From the NCBI GenBank assembly GCA_964530325.1, contig CAZHAX010000006.1, positions 1-64,000 of the forward strand: a DNA stretch of 64,000 nt. The letters are read 5' to 3'. Both the position numbers and the translations under genes were made by a program. Each line of letters begins with the position of its first letter. Position 1 is the stretch's first letter. The DNA is from CAZHAX01 sp964530325. Lineage in GTDB: Bacteria > Chloroflexota > Anaerolineae > B4-G1. The notes beneath the pieces were generated by a model that had not been told where the DNA came from, made no database searches, and saw only the letters and a list, made by a program, of their open reading frames with translations. Below are positions 35,225 through 43,562 of the stretch, piece after piece.

Positions 35225-36262
35225 GTGTCACAACCGCCCTCGAACCCGTCATTGCCGCTGCGCGGATTCGGCAGGCGCCTCGCCTTCGCCGCCGCCAACC
35301 TGCTCATCCCGCTCCATACGGGGCTGATCCTGGCCTACTGTTCCCTTCGCTTCCTGGGCGGGGCCCACCTCTGGTTTGTCGATGCCCTGGGCTACGTTCT
35401 CCTGTGGATCCTGGTGCCGACCCTGCTGCTTCTGCCGGCCGCGCTCTACCGTCGCTCCTGGATGCTGATCGCCCTTGCCGCCATGCCGGCCATCCTCTTT
35501 TTTCTCGCCTACGGTCCATTGTTCCTGCCACGCTGGCCGATCGGCGCGACAGCGGAGCCTTCCTTCTCGGTGATGACCTACAATGCCTGCTACAGGAACA
35601 CCGACGAGCTGGCTATCGCAGGGGCGATCGAAGCGGACGCGGCGGATGTCGTCGTCCTGCGCGAGCTTGAGCCACCGATGGCGGAGGCGCTGGGAGAACG
35701 CCTGGCGGATAGCTACCCGTACCGCAGGACCGAGCCCGGCTGCGGCTTCTTCTCCAGCTTCCCCATCCTGGAGTACGAGGCCTTCCTGCTGAGTGAAGAG
35801 GCGTACGACTTCGCGCAGCGCCTGGTACTGGATGTCGAAGGCCGCCCGGTGACGTTCGTCAGCGTGCATCCCAAGGTGCCGCGCATCGAGGGATTCCATC
35901 CCTTTGGCCTGCCAATAGGCGTACCGACCGGGCTGGCCAGCGGCGGGCGCGACGCCGATGTCGGCGCCCTGATCGAGATGGTGGAGGGAATAGGCGGGCC
36001 GCTCGTCGTACTGGGCGACTTCAATCTCTCCGACCAGCACGTGCTCTACGGTCCGCTCACGGACCGGCTGATCGACTCCCATCGTGAGAGCGGCTGGGGG
36101 ATGGGCTTCACCTTCACCCCTTCCGGCGGCCCCGGTCTGGCTATGTGGCGCATCGACCTTGTTCTCCACTCGCCGGACATCGTCGCTCTCTCCACTCACA
36201 CAGGTGACTACGGGGGGTCGGACCACCGCCCGTTGGTCGCCACCCTGGCGTTCCGGGAATAG
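35225..36262 (+). CDS. Membrane-bound endonuclease/exonuclease/phosphatase-family protein
   Basis: This 345-residue protein (GTG start) has three N-terminal hydrophobic helices (about 22-105) and then an EEP domain. The metal and catalytic motifs are in order: FSVMTYNAC, VVLRELEP (Glu), SVHPK, VLGDFNLSD (Asp and Asn), WRIDLVL and GGSDHRPLVATL (Asp-His). The usual substrates are phosphodiesters such as DNA or phosphoinositides; with this membrane layout the active domain could face outward. It is an isolated gene, about 190 bases after the small membrane protein. Confidence 0.88.
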   Translation: MSQPPSNPSLPLRGFGRRLAFAAANLLIPLHTGLILAYCSLRFLGGAHLWFVDALGYVLLWILVPTLLLLPAALYRRSWMLIALAAMPAILFFLAYGPLFLPRWPIGATAEPSFSVMTYNACYRNTDELAIAGAIEADAADVVVLRELEPPMAEALGERLADSYPYRRTEPGCGFFSSFPILEYEAFLLSEEAYDFAQRLVLDVEGRPVTFVSVHPKVPRIEGFHPFGLPIGVPTGLASGGRDADVGALIEMVEGIGGPLVVLGDFNLSDQHVLYGPLTDRLIDSHRESGWGMGFTFTPSGGPGLAMWRIDLVLHSPDIVALSTHTGDYGGSDHRPLVATLAFRE

Positions 36263-36374
36263 GTATCGCCAAGGGGCCCTTGCGCCGGCGAAGACCGGTC
36301 TGACCACCGTACTGCCCTCCCGGCCCCCAGGCGTACCCGGTTGTCGACAGGGCGCAGGTGGGGGCAGACGCGAC

Positions 36375-36403
36375 TTGACACACGGCGTGAACAGGGCTAT
36401 GCT
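36375..36403 (+). promoter_or_regulatory. Sigma-70-type promoter of the TPR gene
   Basis: TTGACA (36375-36380) and TATGCT (36398-36403) are separated by 17 bases. The gene starts 59 bases downstream. Confidence 0.6.
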
Positions 36404-36461
36404 ATACGGCGGTAAGGCGCGCGACCGGTAGCGGGATTCTTCAACCACACAGGAGCACGCC

Positions 36462-37133
36462 ATGGCGAGAGAACGGGTGGGCACAGGCGACCGTCGGAGG
36501 GCGAGCGAGTACGAGCGGGCGGGCCTCCAGGCCTACAACGACTGGGATATCGATAGGGCGATACAGTCGTTCCGCGCTGCAGTGAACGTTGCCCCGAACG
36601 AGCCTCAATACGTCCTCTACCTGGCCCAGGCGCTGGCCCGCAGCGGTGACTTCGATCAAGCCCTGCGTGCGCTGGCCGACTTTATCCGCCTGGAGCCCGA
36701 TTCGCCGCTCACTGACCGTTTCCAGCAGCTGTTCGCCAGTGGAATGGACGACGTTGAGCAACTGCTCACCAATCGCATGACCAGCTCCCGCATGTCGATA
36801 GAGGAGATCGGAGCGGCGATCCAGATGTGGCTTGAGTATCGCATCGCGCTGGGCGGCCAGGTACTCGTGGTTCGCAAGCCGGAGACGTGGGCGGCGGCGC
36901 TCGACTACACTGTCCGGAAGGTCAACCTGCGGCCGGCTACGCGTAGAGACCTGGCGAAGCTTTACGGCGTTGCCGAAACCACGCTGCTCGAGCGCCACGA
37001 GAACCTGGTGACCGCGTTGGACGTGATGCCCTGCGACTACCGTTACTTCACCGGCGAGGAGAACCCTCTGGATAAGCTCGTCGAGGCTGCCGAGCTTCTC
37101 AGGCAGCTGGAGACCCGCTTCCGGGAAGGTTAG
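36462..37133 (+). CDS. TPR protein with C-terminal DUF6398-like helix-turn-helix domain
   Basis: This 223-residue protein begins with two or three tetratricopeptide units (RAGLQAYNDWDIDRAIQSF, LAQALARSGDFDQALRAL). The C-terminal ~100 residues (RKPETWAAALDYTVRK, then TRRDLAKLYGVAETTLLER) resemble the TFIIB-like/DUF6398 helix-turn-helix found in SEC-C-type proteins. It is probably a cytosolic adaptor or nucleic-acid-binding protein. The family assignment of the second half is from memory of its sequence pattern. Confidence 0.7.
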   Translation: MARERVGTGDRRRASEYERAGLQAYNDWDIDRAIQSFRAAVNVAPNEPQYVLYLAQALARSGDFDQALRALADFIRLEPDSPLTDRFQQLFASGMDDVEQLLTNRMTSSRMSIEEIGAAIQMWLEYRIALGGQVLVVRKPETWAAALDYTVRKVNLRPATRRDLAKLYGVAETTLLERHENLVTALDVMPCDYRYFTGEENPLDKLVEAAELLRQLETRFREG

Positions 37134-37191
37134 GGTGGAGAAAGGCGCGGGCGGACAGCAACCCTGCGCCTCCAACTGATGCTAGAGCTGA

Positions 37192-37230
37192 AGCGCTCCG
37201 GTCGACTAGATTGCGGAGCGTTCTCTTGTG
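37192..37230. terminator. Hairpin between convergent TPR and tgt genes
   Basis: CGCTCCG (37194-37200) and CGGAGCG (37214-37220) form a stem with a 13-base loop, followed on the plus strand by TTCTCTTGT. It probably ends the TPR transcript and may serve both directions. Confidence 0.5.
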
Positions 37231-37233
37231 TGG

Positions 37234-38346
37234 TCAGGCCGGCTCTGCAGCCGCAGCGAAGCCCCGCCTGTAGGAGTCGAACTGCCCTTCGACGATCGCT
37301 GCCCGGAGCTCCCTGGCCACGGTGAGCATGAGGTGCAGATTGTGCATCGTCAGCAACTGGTGGCCGAGTATCTCGTTCGCCGCGACCAGATGGCGGATAT
37401 AGGCCCTGGAGAAGCGGGAGCAGGCGTAGCAGGAGCATCCTTCCTCTAGAGGGCCGGCATCGTCTGAGAAGCGGGCGTTGCGCAGGTTGAGTCGGCCGGC
37501 TCGGGTGAGCGCGCCGCCGTTGCGCGCCAGGCGCGTGGGCAGCACGCAGTCGAACATGTCGACGCCGCGTGCTACGCACTCCACCAGGTCGGCCGGAGTG
37601 CCTACGCCCATCAGATAGCGAGGCCGGTCGGCCGGCAGCTGCGCCTGGAGAGCGTCCAGAACGGTGTACGTCTGCTCCTTCGTCTCCCCCACGCTCAGGC
37701 CGCCGATGGCGTATCCGTCGAAGCCCAGGTCGGTGAGGAAGCGTGCCGACTGTTCACGCAGATCCGTGAAGATGCCCCCTTGGAGAATGCCGAACAGCGC
37801 CTGGTCGGCCCGGCTCTTCGCCGCCAGGCACCGCTCCGCCCAGCTGTGTGTGCGACGCAGGGCTTTCACATTGTACTCCCTGTCGAGCGGCGGAGCGCAC
37901 TCGTCGAGGCAGGTGATGAAGTCTGCTCCCAGTTTCTCCTGGATGGCGATTACCTTCTCGGGCGTGAAGCGATGCTCAGAGCCGTCGATGTGGGAGCGGA
38001 AAGTGACTCCGTCCGGATCGACCCTCCGCCTCTGGGCCAGGCTGAATACCTGGTAGCCGCCGGAGTCGGTCAGGATCGGCCCCTCCCAGCCCATGAACCT
38101 GTGCAGTCCCCCGAGCCGAGCTATCAGCTCGTCGCCTGGGCGCAGGTAGAGATGGTAGGCATTGGCCAGCACTATGGCGGCGCCCATGTCGCTCAGGTCG
38201 CGCGGCGATACGGCCTTGACGGTGGCCTGCGTGCCCACAGGCATATAGACCGGCGTGGGGACCTCGCCGTGGGGCGTGTGGAGCGTGGCGGCGCGGGCGC
38301 GGCCGTCAGTCGCCTGTAGCTCGAAGCTGAAAGCTCGTGCGTTCAC
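37234..38346 (-). CDS. tgt: tRNA-guanine transglycosylase (queuine tRNA-ribosyltransferase)
   Basis: The enzyme exchanges guanine 34 of GUN-anticodon tRNAs for preQ1 in queuosine synthesis. The 370 residues are the family length. LTDSGGYQVFSL holds the Asp general base, GILQGGIFTDLR and GGLSVGETKE are substrate loops, FDCVLPTRLARNG holds the nucleophile Asp, and the zinc site is CSCYACSRFSRAYIRHL with a later His. It lies 34 bases after the purF-like gene and is the last gene of the purine operon. Confidence 0.97.
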   Translation of the reverse strand: MNARAFSFELQATDGRARAATLHTPHGEVPTPVYMPVGTQATVKAVSPRDLSDMGAAIVLANAYHLYLRPGDELIARLGGLHRFMGWEGPILTDSGGYQVFSLAQRRRVDPDGVTFRSHIDGSEHRFTPEKVIAIQEKLGADFITCLDECAPPLDREYNVKALRRTHSWAERCLAAKSRADQALFGILQGGIFTDLREQSARFLTDLGFDGYAIGGLSVGETKEQTYTVLDALQAQLPADRPRYLMGVGTPADLVECVARGVDMFDCVLPTRLARNGGALTRAGRLNLRNARFSDDAGPLEEGCSCYACSRFSRAYIRHLVAANEILGHQLLTMHNLHLMLTVARELRAAIVEGQFDSYRRGFAAAAEPA

Positions 38347-38379
38347 TGGCCTTGCAGGGTCGAGCCGCTGGAGGATATT

Positions 38380-39780
38380 CTAGCCGACCCCATCCCAGCA
38401 GTAGGTGCAGAGCCTGTCCTTGGGCAGCCCGATCGCGCCGACCATATCGCCCATGCGCTGGTAGCGAAGAGATGTGAAGCCCAACCACTTCCGGATTCGC
38501 TCCACCATTGCGGCGTGTTTGGGCGAGTCGGCATTCGCGTATTCCTCGAGGGAGACATCGTCACGCCCCTCGATCTCGCCGATCGCCCGCCGCCCGGCCA
38601 GCTCGAGCTCGGACCGGGATCGGGTGAAGTTCAAGAACCGGCAGCCGTAGACGAGCGGCGGGCAGGCCGGCCGCATATGGACCTCTCTGGCGCCGTGGTC
38701 GTAGAGGCGCTGCACGGTCTCGCCCAGTTGCGTGCCGCGCACGATCGAGTCCTCGCAGAAGAGCAGGCGCTTGTCCTCGATGAGCTCTCGAACCGGGATG
38801 AGTTTCATCCTGGCCACCAGATCTCGCACTTCCTGCCGGTGGGGCGTAAAGCTGCGGGGCCAGGTGGGGGTGTACTTGACGAACGGTCGGCTGTAGGGGA
38901 CGCCGGCCTCATTTGCGTATCCGATGGCGTGCGCCGTCCCGGAGTCCGGGATGCCAGCCACCAGATCGATCTCGACATCTTCCCTGCGGGCCAGCGCGGC
39001 GCCGCTTCGATTGCGCATGACCTCGACGTTCACTCCCTCGTAGGTCGAGGGCGGGTAGCCATAGTAGACCCACAGGAAAGCGCAGATGCGGAGCTCCAGG
39101 CCCGGCTTCGCTTTCTGCTCCATCCCATCCGCATTGACCAGCACAATCTCCCCGGGGCCGAGCTCGTGCACCGCCCGATAGCCCAGGTTGGGCAGCGCGC
39201 AGGACTCGAGCGTCACGCAGTGGGCACCTTCCTTCCGTCCCACGATCAACGGCGTCCGCCCCAGCCTGTCGCGGGCTGCGTACACTCCGTCCGCTGTCAG
39301 CAGCAGCAGGGAGCAGGAGCCCTCTATCTTCTCCTGAACCAGCCTGATGCCGTCGACGAGGGAGCCTCCCTGGTTGATCAGCGTGGACACGAGCTCGGTG
39401 GGGCTGATCTCCCCGCTGCTCGTCTCGGTGAACTGGGTGCAGCCCGCGCCGAGCGCCTCGTCCGCCAGCTCCTGGATATTGTTGATCCGCCCAACGGTGG
39501 TGATGGCGTAGTTGCCCAGGTGGGAGCGGATGATGAGCGGCTGGCTCTCGGTATCGCTTATGCATCCAATACCCTGGCGCCCCGCCAATCCGGCCACGTC
39601 CTCCCCAAAACGGGAGCGGAACTGGACGTTCTCGATCGAGTGCACGAAGCGCGCGAAACCGGCGTCGCCGAGCACGGCCAGACCAGCGCGCCGCGTGCCC
39701 AGATGAGAATGATAGTCGACTCCGTAGAAGAGGTCTTGCACGCAGTCGTCTTTGCCGACGACACTGAAAACGCCACCCAT
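38380..39780 (-). CDS. Amidophosphoribosyltransferase-like protein without N-terminal catalytic Cys
   Basis: This 466-residue paralogue of PurF has both a glutaminase-type domain and a phosphoribosyltransferase domain. The PRPP loop LLFCEDSIVRGTQLG is intact. The N-terminus reads MGGVFSVVGKDDC, so the Cys that follows Met in class II glutamine amidotransferases is replaced by Gly, and DYHSHLGTRRAGLA replaces the usual QHRGQE. The C-terminus LCTYCWDG differs from PurF. Similar proteins are known to me from Bacteroidetes and Clostridia. It may use free ammonia or play a regulatory role. It lies 54 bases after purF. Confidence 0.85.
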   Translation of the reverse strand: MGGVFSVVGKDDCVQDLFYGVDYHSHLGTRRAGLAVLGDAGFARFVHSIENVQFRSRFGEDVAGLAGRQGIGCISDTESQPLIIRSHLGNYAITTVGRINNIQELADEALGAGCTQFTETSSGEISPTELVSTLINQGGSLVDGIRLVQEKIEGSCSLLLLTADGVYAARDRLGRTPLIVGRKEGAHCVTLESCALPNLGYRAVHELGPGEIVLVNADGMEQKAKPGLELRICAFLWVYYGYPPSTYEGVNVEVMRNRSGAALARREDVEIDLVAGIPDSGTAHAIGYANEAGVPYSRPFVKYTPTWPRSFTPHRQEVRDLVARMKLIPVRELIEDKRLLFCEDSIVRGTQLGETVQRLYDHGAREVHMRPACPPLVYGCRFLNFTRSRSELELAGRRAIGEIEGRDDVSLEEYANADSPKHAAMVERIRKWLGFTSLRYQRMGDMVGAIGLPKDRLCTYCWDGVG

Positions 39781-39834
39781 GTCTCCTCCTGGTGCTGTAC
39801 TGACGGGCGCCCGACTCGCTTCGCTCGGTGATGG

Positions 39835-41271
39835 CTAGACCGGCTCGAAGACGGCCCGTCCCGCCTGGGCCGGCTCCGCCACGGGGTAATCGCCGCTGAA
39901 GCAGGCCAGACAGCGCTGATCTGCCACCTCGGTGCCCACCACTTCCCGCAGCCCTTCCAGCGAGAGGTAGGCCAGGCTGTCCGCTCCGAGCTGCTGGCCG
40001 ATCTCCTCAACGGTGAAGCGGGCTGCGATGAGCTCCTCCTGGCTGGCCATGTCCACTCCCATGAAGCAGGGATGGCGGATCGGAGGCGAGCAGACCCGGA
40101 TGTGGACCTCTTTCGCCCCCGCCCGGCGAAGCAGCGAGACGAGTGGGCCGCTGGTCGTCCCGCGGACGATAGAATCATCTACCATGATAATCCGCTTCCC
40201 TCGCAGGTCGGCCAGGGGGTTGTACTTGAGGGCCACGCCCAGCCGGCGCAGGCTCTCGTCTGGCTGGATAAAAGTGCGCCCTATGTACCGGTTCTTGATC
40301 AGCCCCTCGCCGAAGGGGATGCCGCTCTCGTTGGCGTAGCCGATGGCATGCGCCGTGGCGGAGTCCGGCACGCCGAACACCATGTCCGCTTCCACAGCCT
40401 GCTCCTGAGCCAGCCGTGCCCCCAGCTGTCTGCGCACGTGGTGCACCGAGCGGCCTTCGAGGATCGAATCGGGCCGGGCGAAGTAGATGAACTCGAACAC
40501 GCACAGCGCGCGACCGTGAGCCGCCGTCCGGCCCGGCCGTGACGTGATGCCGTCCGCGTCCAGGCGCACGATCTCGCCCGGCTCCACTTCACGCTCGAAC
40601 GTCGCTCCGATCGTGGCCAGCGCGCAGGTTTCCGAAGCGGCGACCCATCCCTGGTCCAGTCTGCCCAGGCATAGCGGGCGAAAGCCCCAAGCGTCCCGCA
40701 CGGCGAAGACAGCGTCCCTCGTCAGAATCGTGAGCGAGTATGCTCCCTCCGCTTGCTCCATGAAAGCCCCGATCCGCTCCTCCCAGCTGCGCCCCGGCGC
40801 GCCGGCGAGAAGCTGGGTGATCACTTCGCTGTCCGACGAGGAGCTGAGCCCCACACCGCGGTCGAGCAGAGCGCGCCGCAGCGACGGCGCGTTCGTCAGG
40901 TTGCCGTTGTGGGCCACGCCGAGCGGGCCAAGGGCGGTCTCTATCAGGTAGGGCTGCGCGTTGCGCAGCTGGGTCGATCCCGTTGTGGAGTAGCGATTGT
41001 GGCCGATGGCCAGGGTGCCCCGCAGATGGCGCAGGTTGTCCTCGTTGAAGACCTGGGAGACGAGGCCCATTCCCTTGTGCACGTGGGCCACTCCCTGTTC
41101 CACCGTCACCATCCCCGCGCTCTCCTGTCCGCGATGCTGCAGGGCGTATAGGGCGAAGAAGGCCAAGCGTGCGACCTGGGCGTCTGCGGCGCAGATGCCG
41201 CAGATGCCGCAAGCCTCCCGCGGTTTGTGGGGGGTGGTCGGGACGGTAGATCTACTTCCTGGAAAGACCAT
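39835..41271 (-). CDS. purF: Amidophosphoribosyltransferase
   Basis: The enzyme makes 5-phosphoribosylamine from PRPP and glutamine, the first step of purine synthesis. The nucleophile Cys appears in REACGICGI after a short propeptide, which must be cleaved, as in B. subtilis PurF. LYALQHRGQESAGM is typical; the PRPP loop is IIMVDDSIVRGTTSG; the Cys-rich end CLACFSGDYPV suggests the iron-sulfur class. I chose ATG 41271, giving 478 residues; this overlaps the purE stop by 20 bases. The open frame to 41406 only shadows purE. Confidence 0.95.
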   Translation of the reverse strand: MVFPGSRSTVPTTPHKPREACGICGICAADAQVARLAFFALYALQHRGQESAGMVTVEQGVAHVHKGMGLVSQVFNEDNLRHLRGTLAIGHNRYSTTGSTQLRNAQPYLIETALGPLGVAHNGNLTNAPSLRRALLDRGVGLSSSSDSEVITQLLAGAPGRSWEERIGAFMEQAEGAYSLTILTRDAVFAVRDAWGFRPLCLGRLDQGWVAASETCALATIGATFEREVEPGEIVRLDADGITSRPGRTAAHGRALCVFEFIYFARPDSILEGRSVHHVRRQLGARLAQEQAVEADMVFGVPDSATAHAIGYANESGIPFGEGLIKNRYIGRTFIQPDESLRRLGVALKYNPLADLRGKRIIMVDDSIVRGTTSGPLVSLLRRAGAKEVHIRVCSPPIRHPCFMGVDMASQEELIAARFTVEEIGQQLGADSLAYLSLEGLREVVGTEVADQRCLACFSGDYPVAEPAQAGRAVFEPV

Positions 41272-41725
41272 CAGCGTCGGCAAGCCTCTGGCGATTCTTC
41301 TCCTGCTTGTCTTGCACCTTCTGGCGCAGTTTCGGCTCGGCCAGGCCCAGGATCTTGGCAGCGAGCAGCGCCGCCGCATCCGGCTCCAGCACGACAGCCG
41401 GCGCAACTCCGGAGGGCACTCTCAGAGACGACAACAGATCGGCGCCGGCGAACTTCTCGGAGTAGGGCGGGCAGGCGATAACCGGCGCGCTCACCTGCGC
41501 GTCGACCATTCCGCTGAGAGCATTGCTGCGGCCGGCCACGGTGATGTACACCTTGGGCCGCGGATCCTCTTCGTACTCCTTCAGGATCTCCAGTAGCCGG
41601 GCGGGTGTCTTGTGGGCGGAGGCGACGCGCACTTCCCAGTCCAGTCCGAACTCCTCCGCAGCGCTGCCAATGCGCGCGCCGAACGATTCGTCGCCGGGCG
41701 ATCCCACGATGATAACAACCAGCAT
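41252..41725 (-). CDS. purE: N5-CAIR-independent (class II) AIR carboxylase PurE
   Basis: This 157-residue protein makes CAIR in purine synthesis. The segments SAHKTPARLLEIL, AGRSNALSGMVDAQ, PVIACPPYSEKF and SSLRVPSG match class II PurE, the type in animal PAICS and in Treponema, and not the AGGAAHLPG type of class I. Class II enzymes carboxylate AIR with CO2 directly. This fits the absence of purK here. It lies 15 bases after purC on the same strand, and its end overlaps the purF start. Confidence 0.9.
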   Translation of the reverse strand: MLVVIIVGSPGDESFGARIGSAAEEFGLDWEVRVASAHKTPARLLEILKEYEEDPRPKVYITVAGRSNALSGMVDAQVSAPVIACPPYSEKFAGADLLSSLRVPSGVAPAVVLEPDAAALLAAKILGLAEPKLRQKVQDKQEKNRQRLADADGLSRK

Positions 41726-41740
41726 TGTGGCTCGGGCCTC

Positions 41741-42718
41741 CTATGCCCCCGGCAGATACTTCCGCAGTACCTGCGCAATGCGCGGGCCGGCCGGGTACGC
41801 GGCTGGGTCGAACGAGCGGCCGGTGAGCTTCTCGAACAGCGCCATGTAGCGTTCGCTGACCTGAACGATCAGGTCAGCGGTCGCCTCAGGGGGCTCCCCG
41901 TCGCCGCGGTAGCCCCGCTCGGCGTACCACAAGCGGAGGAACTCCTTGTCGAAGTTCTCCGGCTCCTCGCCAGCGGCGACACGCTCCTCGTAGCTCTCGG
42001 CCAGCCAGAAGCGGCTGCTGTCCGGCGTGTGCACCTCGTCTATGATCATCAACTGCCTGTCCGGCCCCAGGCCGAACTCGTACTTCGTGTCGACGAGGAC
42101 GAGCCCTCCCTGCCTGGCGATCTCTTGCCCTCGCTCGAAGATACCCAGGGCAGCGGATTCGACCTGGGTCCACAGCCCGGCGTCTATCAGCCCGCGCTTG
42201 ACAACCTCGGCACAGGTGATCCGCTCGTCGTGCTCCCCGCGTCTCCCTTTCGTCGTCGGAGTGATGATCGGCTGGGGAAGCTTATCGTTCTTCCTGATCC
42301 CGTCCGGGAAGTCGTAGCCGTAGATGTGCCGCTCGCCGAGTGAGTAGCGGTACCAGAGGGCGGTCGTTGTCACCCCGGTGATATATCCCCGCACGACAAC
42401 CTCGACTGGCAGCGTTTCGCACTCGTGCACCAGGCTGACGTTCGGGTCTGGCACTTCGATGATGTGATTGGGAACGATGTCGCCTGTCTTCTCGAACCAG
42501 AAGGCGCTCAGCTCGTTCAGCACCTGGCCCTTGAAGGGTATGGCCGTCAGGATGCGGTCGAAGGCGGAGAGGCGGTCTGTAGTGGCGATCAGCCTCCGGC
42601 TGTCTGGCAGCAGGAAGATATCCCGCACCTTGCCCTGCTCCGAACCTGGCGGCCAGTCTAGCTCCAGGCCCTGGAGGGCCTGGGGGATGTAGTCGTACAG
42701 CGCTTCCCTTGCTATCAT
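41741..42718 (-). CDS. purC: SAICAR synthetase
   Basis: The enzyme joins CAIR and aspartate with ATP. Key segments are GKVRDIFLLPD, IATTDRLSAFDRIL, VRGYITGVTTTALW and VLVDTKYEFG with IIDEVHTPDSSRFW. The 325-residue length fits the longer, yeast-like PurC group. Of several start options I chose the ATG at 42718, with AGGAG 5 bases upstream; an ATG at 42721 is equally possible. It is placed directly before purE, the order that is fused in animal PAICS (there SAICAR synthetase comes first as well). Confidence 0.95.
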   Translation of the reverse strand: MIAREALYDYIPQALQGLELDWPPGSEQGKVRDIFLLPDSRRLIATTDRLSAFDRILTAIPFKGQVLNELSAFWFEKTGDIVPNHIIEVPDPNVSLVHECETLPVEVVVRGYITGVTTTALWYRYSLGERHIYGYDFPDGIRKNDKLPQPIITPTTKGRRGEHDERITCAEVVKRGLIDAGLWTQVESAALGIFERGQEIARQGGLVLVDTKYEFGLGPDRQLMIIDEVHTPDSSRFWLAESYEERVAAGEEPENFDKEFLRLWYAERGYRGDGEPPEATADLIVQVSERYMALFEKLTGRSFDPAAYPAGPRIAQVLRKYLPGA

Positions 42719-42763
42719 CATCACTCCTGACAACGCCTGTGATCGGCGGCGGACAGCAAGTTA

Positions 42764-43540
42764 CTAGAGGCTCGCGGCGTAGCGCACCCCCTCCTCGTAA
42801 ATGGCCAGCCCGAGCTCACCGGACTCGCCCTGCCAGAAACGGGGGTGCTGCTGGGGGATCACATGGTCCTCAGGATGGGGCATCAGCCCCATGACGTTCC
42901 CCTGCTCGTTGCAGATGCCTGCGATGTCCGCCACGGAACCGTTCGGATTGGCCGGGTAGGAAACCGAACCCCCGTTGCGACCCACATAGGTCAAGGAGAT
43001 GCTGCCGGTCTGCCGCAGCTTCTGCAGCATAGCCGCGTCGCGCGGCACGAAGCGGCCCTCGCCGTGGGCCACCGGGCAGTAGATGCGCTCGCTGAGGCCC
43101 TTTGTGAAGACGGAGTGGCTACTTGGGTTCGGCTCCAGCCATACCCAGCGGCACTCGAAGCGGTTCGACTCGTTGCGGGTCAGCGTGGCCTGCGCCCCCG
43201 CCTCGGGCGGACCCGGCAGCCATCCGCTCTTGACCAGGGCCTGGAACCCGTTGCAGACGCCCAGCACGGGCTTCCCGGACTCGATGAACCGCGCCAGCTC
43301 CTCCTGGAACAACCAGCGCAGGTCAGACGACCACAGTCTCCCGGCACCGAGCGAATCGCCGTAGGAGAATCCACCTGGCAGGATGAACATGGCGTATCCT
43401 TGCAGCTTGCCCGGCTTCTCTGCCAGCTGGTTGACGTGCAGGATCGAGGGCTCTCCGCCCGCAAGCTCGACGGCGTGCGCGGTCTCGACGTCCCGGTTCG
43501 TTCCGGTGGCGTGAAGGATTAGGACGCGCGGTTTACTCAT
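42764..43540 (-). CDS. purQ: Phosphoribosylformylglycinamidine synthase, glutaminase subunit
   Basis: This 258-residue class I glutamine amidotransferase supplies ammonia to PurL. RVLILHATGTNRD opens it, the nucleophile Cys is in VLGVCNGFQAL, the His-Glu pair is in LMPHPEDHV, and LPGGFSYGDSLGAG is the conserved oxyanion region. I chose ATG 43540 because the upstream frame shadows other sequence. The catalytic partner purSL lies upstream in the same operon, separated by the deacetylase gene. Confidence 0.93.
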   Translation of the reverse strand: MSKPRVLILHATGTNRDVETAHAVELAGGEPSILHVNQLAEKPGKLQGYAMFILPGGFSYGDSLGAGRLWSSDLRWLFQEELARFIESGKPVLGVCNGFQALVKSGWLPGPPEAGAQATLTRNESNRFECRWVWLEPNPSSHSVFTKGLSERIYCPVAHGEGRFVPRDAAMLQKLRQTGSISLTYVGRNGGSVSYPANPNGSVADIAGICNEQGNVMGLMPHPEDHVIPQQHPRFWQGESGELGLAIYEEGVRYAASL

Positions 43541-43562
43541 CGGTTCTTCTGCCTTCTCGGGC

